A DNA stretch of 9,866 nucleotides from DATLAN01 sp035527455. GTDB taxonomy: Bacteria > Planctomycetota > Planctomycetia > Pirellulales > Thermoguttaceae. Under the pieces are notes generated by a model. That model was not told the DNA's origin and did no database searches. It saw only the letters and a list, made by a program, of their open reading frames with translations. The stretch spans positions 1-9,866 of the forward strand of contig DATLAN010000574.1 of NCBI GenBank assembly GCA_035527455.1, given 5' to 3'. The position numbers were made by a program, and so were the translations under genes. Below, in pieces: positions 1-4,826 of this stretch (positions within the stretch are counted from its first letter, which is position 1; every line of letters begins with the position of its first letter).

Positions 1-59
1 GAGCCGGCTGCGGTGCCGATGGCAAAGGCTTCGTGCGCTCCTCTTGTTGCCGAGCAACA

Positions 60-118
60 CCGGCGATCTTGCGAAAGACTCAAGCGGCCTGGTAGAATCG
101 CTTCCGCAAGATCGACGG
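60..118. repeat. 18-nt imperfect inverted repeat upstream of the DUF362 gene
   Basis: Bases 60-77 and 101-118 are reverse complements at 16 of 18 positions; the perfect core is CGATCTTGCG facing CGCAAGATCG. The 23-base loop contains a TAGAAT box. The arms could form a hairpin in RNA, for example as the terminator of a gene ending left of the window, or could be a two-half-site operator around a promoter. No T-run follows the right arm, which weakens the terminator reading. The DNA left of it (1-59) shows no convincing coding end on either strand. Confidence 0.5.
69..98 (+). promoter_or_regulatory. possible sigma-70-type promoter for the DUF362 gene
   Basis: TTGCGA (69-74) and TAGAAT (93-98) lie 18 bases apart, about 45-75 bases before the candidate start codons of the DUF362 gene. 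The -35 box lies in the left arm of the inverted repeat 60-118. A second possible pair is nearer the gene: TTGACA (136-141) and CATCAT (160-165), also 18 apart, which would start transcription almost at the ATG at 173. This is motif matching only. Confidence 0.3.
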
Positions 119-142
119 TGCCACCCGCGACCGTCTTGACAG

Positions 143-1387
143 GTGCTGGACGTTCCTGCCATCATGGTCCAAATGCCCGTCAACTTTTCACGCCTGCAAT
201 CGTCATCCCGCCCGTCCGTATCCGTCGCGCACGGCGGCGGGGCTTACGACAACACGCGCCGCGCCTTGCGGGCGGTGGACCTCGCTCCCGTCCGCGGAAA
301 ACGGGTGTTGCTCAAACCGAATGCGGGCCGGGTCGCGCCGCCGGGGTCGGGGATCACGACGCACCCGGAAGTGGTCGCCGCCGCGATCGATGCGCTGGCC
401 GAGGCCGGGGCGGACGTGGCCGTCGGCGAGAGTCCCATCCTCGGCGTCCGCGCTCTGGAGGCCTTCGAGCAGACGGGCATTGCCGCGGTCGCCGCCCGGC
501 GCGGGTGTCCGCTGATCGACATGGACCGCCGCTGCTTCGTCACCGTGCCCGTGCCCGAGGGTCGGGCCATCAGGGCGCTAAGGGTCTGCCCGGAGGTGCT
601 GGAGTTCGACTTCGTCGTTTCCGTTCCGGTGATGAAGATGCACATGCACACCGGCGTGACGCTGGCGGTGAAGAACATGAAGGGGTGTCTTTGGCGGCGG
701 AGCAAGGTCGAGCTGCACATGCTGCCGCCGATCGAAGGAAGCGACGAGAAGCCCATCGACGTGGCCATCGCCGACATGGCCTCCGTGCTCCGTGCCGACC
801 TGGCCATCATCGACGGCACGGTGGGCATGGAGGGTCTGGGGCCCAGCGCCGGGCAGCCGAAACCCCTGGACGCCGTCGTGGTCAGCCCCGATCCGTTTGC
901 GGCCGATGCGGTGGCGTGCCGACTGATGGGCACTCGGGCGGAATCCATTGCTCATCTGCGCCTCGGTGCCGAACGCGGTTACGGGGTGATCGACCCCGAT
1001 CGCATGACCATCACGCCCGAGAACTGGCACGAGTGGGTCTCGCCGTTCGCTCCTCCGCCCGAGGACCTGACCATCGAGTTTCCCAACGTCAACGTCCTGG
1101 ACCGCAACTCGTGCAGTGCGTGCCAGTCGACGCTGCTGCTGTTCCTGACGCACTACGGGGAGCGTCTGTTCGACTGCTTTCCCTCGCAGAGCGTCGTGGA
1201 TTTGGCCATCGGCAAGGGCCACGCTGACCTGCCCGAGGGGACGCTTTGCATCGGCAATTGCACGGCACGCCACCAGGACCAGGGCATTTTCGTTCCGGGA
1301 TGTCCGCCGGTGGGCAGTCAGATCCTCACGGCCATCTCGGGCGAGCCGAGCGTCGACCGCATGGACGGCCACGGCCGCACGCCCTGA
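143..1387 (+). CDS. DUF362 domain-containing protein with C-terminal Cys cluster
   Basis: The protein (414 aa from the GTG at 143) has hallmarks of the DUF362 family, whose biochemical role is not settled. Visible blocks are VLLKPN (residues 55-60), the K-H-rich segment MKMHMHTGVTLAVKNMKG (from 164), and IIDGTVGMEGLGP followed by DPFAADAVACRLMG. The last 90 residues carry five cysteines as CSAC (324, 327), CIGNC (369, 373) and GCPP (387). That spacing would suit an iron-sulfur cluster or bound metal, though no metal is proven. No signal peptide or membrane segment is evident, so it is probably cytoplasmic. The start is uncertain: GTG 143, ATG 164 and ATG 173 are in frame, none has a good Shine-Dalgarno sequence, and family similarity only begins near residue 23 (PSVSVAHGGG). 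The gene stands alone; a hairpin begins five bases after its stop. Family confidence is high; function is unknown. Confidence 0.85.
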   Translation: MLDVPAIMVQMPVNFSRLQSSSRPSVSVAHGGGAYDNTRRALRAVDLAPVRGKRVLLKPNAGRVAPPGSGITTHPEVVAAAIDALAEAGADVAVGESPILGVRALEAFEQTGIAAVAARRGCPLIDMDRRCFVTVPVPEGRAIRALRVCPEVLEFDFVVSVPVMKMHMHTGVTLAVKNMKGCLWRRSKVELHMLPPIEGSDEKPIDVAIADMASVLRADLAIIDGTVGMEGLGPSAGQPKPLDAVVVSPDPFAADAVACRLMGTRAESIAHLRLGAERGYGVIDPDRMTITPENWHEWVSPFAPPPEDLTIEFPNVNVLDRNSCSACQSTLLLFLTHYGERLFDCFPSQSVVDLAIGKGHADLPEGTLCIGNCTARHQDQGIFVPGCPPVGSQILTAISGEPSVDRMDGHGRTP

Positions 1388-1391
1388 GCGT

Positions 1392-1423
1392 GTAGGCCGG
1401 AACAAGCGCAGCGCAGTTCCGGC
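1392..1423 (+). repeat. REP-like hairpin, single, with 5' GTAG
   Basis: GTAG (1392-1395) directly abuts a perfect 8-bp stem, GCCGGAAC (1396-1403) pairing with GTTCCGGC (1416-1423), with a 12-base loop. It starts five bases after the stop codon of the DUF362 gene. A GTAG tetranucleotide at the foot of a palindrome is the hallmark of bacterial REP elements recognised by RAYT transposases. It may also act as a 3' mRNA stabiliser or weak terminator; no T-run follows. Confidence 0.6.
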
Positions 1424-1437
1424 ATCTGGCGTAGTTG

Positions 1438-1507
1438 GTAGGGTGGGCACCGCCCACCAATCGCGGTCCATGTCTCGAATCAGATTGGTGGGCAATGCCC
1501 ACCCTAC
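1438..1507. repeat. inverted pair of REP-like hairpins (BIME-like)
   Basis: Two 25-nt arms (1438-1462 and 1483-1507) are reverse complements except for two bases. Each arm is itself a perfect hairpin: GTAG, then GGTGGGC (1442-1448), loop ACC, GCCCACC (1452-1458) on the left; GGTGGGC (1487-1493), loop AAT, GCCCACC (1497-1503), then CTAC on the right. The only differences between the arms fall in the hairpin loops. This is the architecture of an inverted REP pair: GTAG on the outer edge of each unit, spacer of about 20 bases between. Confidence 0.7.
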
Positions 1508-1581
1508 AGTCGCTGTGCGGGGTCTGGATCGTAAGCTAGAGTTTCAGTGACCCGTTCCGGACACGAGGGTATTCGCGAAAA

Positions 1582-1761
1582 ATGAACGCCGCTGACGGAG
1601 AGACGAAAATGGTGACGAACGCTGCCGACGGGGCGTTGGAAAGCTGCACGCCGGTAATCATGCCCGGTGATACGCCGACGATCGTCGATTCCCTAGAAGA
1701 AGCGTCGGAGACGTGCGAGTGCCGGTATTGCGGGCACTATCCGTGCGGCTGTGGCGGTTAG
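1582..1761 (+). CDS. small Cys-rich protein (59 aa, or 50 aa from the inner ATG)
   Basis: An open frame runs from ATG 1582 to TAG 1759-1761. I do not recognise the family. The N-terminal two thirds are acidic and hydrophilic with one Cys at position 22. The C-terminus has Cys at 45, 47, 50, 55 and 57 plus His 52 and ends in Cys-Gly-Gly: CECRYCGHYPCGCGG. CRYCGH resembles a zinc knuckle, and CGCG could supply further ligands, so a tiny metal-binding protein is plausible; a precursor of a modified peptide (acidic leader, Cys-rich core) is a weaker alternative, as no modifying enzyme is nearby. An inner ATG at 1609 has GGAG at 1597-1600, eight bases upstream, and is the better-supported start (50 aa). 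It stands alone between the REP-like repeats and the beta-propeller gene. Dense Cys/His patterning at the very end, and an SD at the inner start, argue for a real gene. Confidence 0.55.
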   Translation: MNAADGETKMVTNAADGALESCTPVIMPGDTPTIVDSLEEASETCECRYCGHYPCGCGG

Positions 1762-1899
1762 AAGGTCGCGGCAGGCGACATGAGATTCCGCACGGCAACT
1801 TCTTCTGTCCACCCCTCCGCCTACATGACCCCTGATTCCACGCCCGAAGGGCCCCGACTCCGTAGGATACCTCCCTGAATGGGGGCATGGTCTCGATTA

Positions 1900-1928
1900 T
1901 GGCATCGTGGGACGGCGGCGGTTACAAT
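1900..1928 (+). promoter_or_regulatory. possible promoter of the beta-propeller gene
   Basis: TACAAT (1923-1928) is a good -10 match 56 bases before the start codon. The hexamer 17 bases upstream (TGGCAT, 1900-1905) is a poor -35 match. It would give an mRNA leader of about 50 bases that includes the Shine-Dalgarno sequence at 1971-1975. The preceding stretch 1762-1899 shows nothing I can assign. Confidence 0.3.
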
Positions 1929-1984
1929 GTGACCGATTACCTGTGACGCGTTTCGGAGTTTCCAAGCAACGGAGGACGTAAACC

Positions 1985-3193
1985 ATGGTGAAGAACGTGT
2001 ATCCCCTTTTGATCGTACTGGCAACAATCTGCGGCTCGCTTCACGGCGAAGACTGGCCTTGCTGGCGAGGTCCGCAGTACGACGGCATCAGCCGTGAGAC
2101 GAGTGTCACGTTGCCCTGGAAGGAAAGCCCGAAGGTCCTTTGGGAACTGCCGACCGGACCGGCCTTCAGCGGCATTACCGGACTGGGAGATCTCGTCTAT
2201 ACGTGCGGCACGGAAGCCGATAAGCAGGTCGTTTTCTGTCTGAACGCGGGCACGGGCGAGGTGGTCTGGAAGAAGGCCTTTGCCGAGGGAGTCAAGGATC
2301 GCCTCGGAGGCGACGGCCCCCGCGCCACGCCCACGATCGCCGACGGCAAGGTGTATATCCTCGGTGGCGAGGGAACGCTTCTGTGCGCCGACGCGAAGAC
2401 CGGCGACGAGGTCTGGACCAGGAAGTTCAATGCCGCGCCGACGTGGAAGTACAGCGGCTCGGTGCTCATCGAGGGCAACCTGGCCGTCGTTTCGCCGGGC
2501 GGCGAAGACGGCGGGCTGATGGCCCTGGACAAGGAAAACGGCAACGTCGTGTGGAAGGGCGGCGAAGACGGCGCCGGGTACGCCACCCCTTATCCGTTCG
2601 ATTTCGAGGGGGGACGCTACATCGTCGGTTTTCTGGCGAAAACGGCCGTTATCGTCGACGCCAAGACGGGCCGCGAAGTGTGGAGCATGCCCTGGGTCAC
2701 CCGATACGACGTCAACGCGTCGACGCCCATCTTCCACGACGGACACCTGTTCTTCAGCTCCGGCTACGGCCACGGCTGCATCCTGCTGAAGCTCGCCGCG
2801 GAAGGGGACCGGTTGACCTCGACGACCGTTTGGGAAGGCGGAACGATCGCCAACAAGTTCCATACCTGCATCCTGCTCGAAGGGAAGCTCTACGGGGCCG
2901 ACGAGCGGAATCTCAAGTGCGTCGATTTCCTCACCGGCGAGGTCGCGTGGACCAAGGACGAGGTCGACGGAGACGGCACCAAGCACGCCACGCTCCTGCT
3001 CTGCCAGGGACAGTTCATCTACCTCAGCGAGAAGGGACAACTGTCCGTGGCCAAAGCCTCGCCCACCGGCTTCGAAGCCGCCGGCAGCACCCGCGTCCTC
3101 AGCGGCCGGTGCTGGACCGTTCCCACGCTTCACAACGGGCGTCTCTACGTGCGGAACCTCGAGAAGCTCGTTTGCCTCGACCTCGGCGGTTAG
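1985..3193 (+). CDS. exported PQQ-like beta-propeller repeat protein
   Basis: This 402-aa protein starts with a signal peptide (K3, hydrophobic core about 6-19, cleavage plausible after SLHG at 18-21) and then EDWPCWRGP, the entry motif common in exported planctomycete PQQ-like proteins. Five blade motifs of the D-x(3)-G-x(3)-W type end at W95, W144, W190, W233 and W322, and further hydrophobic strands continue to the C-terminus, so a seven- or eight-bladed propeller is likely. Members of this superfamily include BamB and quinoprotein dehydrogenases. No extra cytochrome or dehydrogenase domain is present, and I cannot see a basis for enzymatic activity; a periplasmic binding or scaffold role is the cautious reading. 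The start is secure: GGAGG (1971-1975) lies nine bases before the ATG. It is monocistronic, with a 158-base gap to the next gene. Confidence 0.9.
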   Translation: MVKNVYPLLIVLATICGSLHGEDWPCWRGPQYDGISRETSVTLPWKESPKVLWELPTGPAFSGITGLGDLVYTCGTEADKQVVFCLNAGTGEVVWKKAFAEGVKDRLGGDGPRATPTIADGKVYILGGEGTLLCADAKTGDEVWTRKFNAAPTWKYSGSVLIEGNLAVVSPGGEDGGLMALDKENGNVVWKGGEDGAGYATPYPFDFEGGRYIVGFLAKTAVIVDAKTGREVWSMPWVTRYDVNASTPIFHDGHLFFSSGYGHGCILLKLAAEGDRLTSTTVWEGGTIANKFHTCILLEGKLYGADERNLKCVDFLTGEVAWTKDEVDGDGTKHATLLLCQGQFIYLSEKGQLSVAKASPTGFEAAGSTRVLSGRCWTVPTLHNGRLYVRNLEKLVCLDLGG

Positions 3194-3203
3194 AGTATTG
3201 CGG

Positions 3204-3228
3204 CGCAAAATGCGCGGCCGTAGCGCAT
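3204..3228 (+). repeat. competing short hairpins after the beta-propeller gene
   Basis: GCGCA (3204-3208) can pair with TGCGC (3211-3215), and ATGCGC (3210-3215) can instead pair with GCGCAT (3223-3228). The element starts 11 bases past the stop codon. It could be a weak terminator or 3' end, but only TTT follows the second stem (3229 is G, then TTT). Confidence 0.25.
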
Positions 3229-3232
3229 GTTT

Positions 3233-3286
3233 GTAGCCATCTTGCTCCGCAAGATGAAGCCACGTCTCGCGGAGCGAGACGGCTAC
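3233..3286. repeat. inverted pair of REP-like hairpins with compensated stems
   Basis: The element starts with GTAGCC (3233-3238) and ends with GGCTAC (3281-3286). Inside are two perfect hairpins: ATCTTGC-TCC-GCAAGAT (3239-3255) and GTCTCGC-GGA-GCGAGAC (3264-3280). Reading the right one on the other strand gives the left one with two base pairs exchanged (A-T to G-C and T-A to C-G), loop TCC unchanged. So both copies keep perfect pairing. It lies in the spacer between two plus-strand genes and is readable in frame with the downstream gene, which can create a false N-terminal extension of that gene. Confidence 0.75.
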
Positions 3287-3316
3287 TTTGCGTGCAACTC
3301 TGCCGCGGTGGGGCCC

Positions 3317-3345
3317 TGGCGAAAAATCGGCCGTTGCGGTATCAT
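3317..3345 (+). promoter_or_regulatory. possible promoter giving a near-leaderless response-regulator mRNA
   Basis: TATCAT (3340-3345) matches the -10 box at five of six positions and sits only seven bases before the ATG at 3353. The hexamer 17 bases upstream is TGGCGA (3317-3322), a weak -35. Transcription would begin at or within a base or two of the start codon, and no Shine-Dalgarno sequence is present. No sigma-54 signature with GG and GC 10 bases apart is seen here. Confidence 0.35.
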
Positions 3346-3352
3346 TCCGCTC

Positions 3353-4756
3353 ATGACCGCCGAGCGATCCAACCAAACGAACGATGACTCGCACCCCCCG
3401 GCTCGGGCGCTCATCATTGATAACGACGAGGCACACGCGGAGGTGGTAGCTGAAAGCCTCGATCGGGTGGGCTTCCAGTGTCAAGTGGCGACCTCGGGCA
3501 CTCAAGGCGCGGAGATGATCGCCGAGAAACCCTTCGATGTGATCATCACCGACCTGAAGATGAGCGACATCGACGGTCTGGGGATTCTCGCCCGGGCGAA
3601 GACCGAGCAGCCCGACGCCGAGGTGATCCTCATTACGGGTCACGGCACGATCCCCTCTGCGGTGGAGGCCATGCAGCGGGGGGCGTTCAACTACCTGTTG
3701 AAGCCGCTGGACATTACTCAGCTTCGGGCCGTGGCCGAAAAGGCGGCCGAGAGCGCCCGACTGCGGCAGGCCAACGTCGAACTGAAGCGCCGGTTGGACG
3801 AGAAGTTCGGCTTCGAGGGCGTCATCGGCGACAGCCCCCAGATGCGCGACGTCATCGAGCGGCTCAAACGGATCGCCCCGACCAACGCCTCGGTGCTCAT
3901 CCAGGGCGAGACGGGCACCGGCAAGGAACTGGTCGCCCAAGCGATCCACCAGAACAGCCCGCGGAAGAACCGGCCTTTCGTCGCCCTGAACTGCGCCGCG
4001 CTGAGCGAGAACATCCTCGAGAGCGAATTGTTCGGGCACGTCAAAGGGGCGTTCACCGACGCCTCGACCGATCGGGTGGGCAAGTTCGAGTACGCCCACG
4101 GCGGGACGATGTTTCTCGACGAGGTCGGCGACATGCCCATGGCCACGCAGATCAAGCTCTTGCGGGTGTTGGAGAACGGCGAGATCACGCGCGTGGGCTC
4201 GAACGACCCGATCCAGGTCAACGTGCGCATTCTCTCGGCCACGAACCAGGACCTGGAGGAGACGATCGCCGCCGGCACGTTTCGCCGCGATCTGTACCAC
4301 CGGCTGAAGGTCCTGACCATTCGACTGCCGACGCTGGTCGAGCGGAGCCAGGACCTGCCGATTCTGATCGACTATTTCATGCGGCAGTTTTCGGCCCGAC
4401 ACGAGAAGAAGATCAAGGGGGTTTCGTCCGCCGCCCGACGAAAACTGCTCGCTTACGACTGGCCCGGCAACGTCCGCCAACTCCGCAACGTGGTGGAGAG
4501 CATGGTGGTGGTCGATTACGACGGGCTGCTGGATGTCGACGACCTGCCGGAGGAACTGGCCGAGCCGGCCGCCGTGCCCGCGGTCCCCTCCACGGCCTCG
4601 CTGGCCGCGCTGGTGGGCAAGCCCTTGGAAGAGATCGATCGATTGTTCATCGCGGAGACCCTACGGGTGACCGACGGCAATCGAGAAGACGCGGCGCAGA
4701 TGTTGGGGATCGGGGAGAGGACGCTGTATCGGAAGATTAAGGAGTATAAGTTGTAG
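3353..4756 (+). CDS. NtrC-family sigma-54-dependent response regulator
   Basis: The 467-aa protein has three domains in the usual order. The receiver (about 18-135) has phosphoacceptor D67, T95 and K117. The AAA+ sigma-54 activator domain (about 155-395) has Walker A GETGTGKE (185-192), the sigma-54-contact loop as GAFTDA (232-237) and Walker B FLDE with D256-E257. A Fis-type helix-turn-helix (about 425-467) ends in RTLYRKIKEYKL. It should remodel sigma-54 RNA polymerase when phosphorylated. Two residues are unusual: N24 replaces the second acidic pocket residue (IIDND instead of VDDD), and the loop reads GAFTDA, not GAFTGA. No histidine kinase is nearby, so its partner is unknown. The open frame extends back to 3227, but that part translates a repeat element; the ATG at 3353 gives the normal receiver N-terminus. 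Its TAG stop lies within the GTAG of a REP-like hairpin. Confidence 0.92.
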   Translation: MTAERSNQTNDDSHPPARALIIDNDEAHAEVVAESLDRVGFQCQVATSGTQGAEMIAEKPFDVIITDLKMSDIDGLGILARAKTEQPDAEVILITGHGTIPSAVEAMQRGAFNYLLKPLDITQLRAVAEKAAESARLRQANVELKRRLDEKFGFEGVIGDSPQMRDVIERLKRIAPTNASVLIQGETGTGKELVAQAIHQNSPRKNRPFVALNCAALSENILESELFGHVKGAFTDASTDRVGKFEYAHGGTMFLDEVGDMPMATQIKLLRVLENGEITRVGSNDPIQVNVRILSATNQDLEETIAAGTFRRDLYHRLKVLTIRLPTLVERSQDLPILIDYFMRQFSARHEKKIKGVSSAARRKLLAYDWPGNVRQLRNVVESMVVVDYDGLLDVDDLPEELAEPAAVPAVPSTASLAALVGKPLEEIDRLFIAETLRVTDGNREDAAQMLGIGERTLYRKIKEYKL

Positions 4757-4770
4757 CCGCTTGCGGCTTA
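4753..4770 (+). repeat. REP-like hairpin overlapping the response-regulator stop codon
   Basis: GTAG (4753-4756) is followed by CCGC-TT-GCGG (4757-4766); the pairing can extend to AGCCGC with GCGGCT (4755-4768). The TAG inside GTAG is the stop codon of the response regulator gene. The stem is short, so on its own this would be weak; the shared GTAG prefix with the other palindromes in the window supports it. Confidence 0.45.
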
Positions 4771-4780
4771 GCAGAAGGAA

Positions 4781-4794
4781 AGATTGCAGATTGC
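4781..4794 (+). repeat. 7-bp tandem repeat, AGATTGC x2
   Basis: Two perfect copies of AGATTGC sit back to back (4781-4787, 4788-4794), followed by AGAGTG. It lies in the 70-base spacer before mutL. The remainder of the spacer (4801-4826) is C-rich and lacks a Shine-Dalgarno sequence. Two copies alone could be chance. Confidence 0.4.
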
Positions 4795-4826
4795 AGAGTG
4801 ACCACCAATCCCCAGCCCCAACCCTA

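Noticed and set aside
1..59. Possible end or start of a gene at the left edge
   Set aside because: All six frames were read; none shows a motif, and the fragment is too short to call.
13..1227. 404-codon open frame on the plus strand overlapping the DUF362 gene
   Set aside because: It is the shifted frame of a clear gene; composition is Arg/Gly/Ala/Pro-rich without any motif.
1780..1878. 32-codon frame after the small Cys-rich gene
   Set aside because: No ribosome site, no motif and no reason to think it is translated.
3317..3337. Possible sigma-54 promoter (TGGC ... TTGC) before the response regulator
   Set aside because: The GG and GC elements are about 18 bases apart, where sigma-54 needs 12 between first bases.
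1937..4480. 847-codon open frame on the minus strand
   Set aside because: It lies antisense to the beta-propeller and response-regulator genes, both of which have strong family motifs. It is open because of the high-GC codon pattern and shows no domain.
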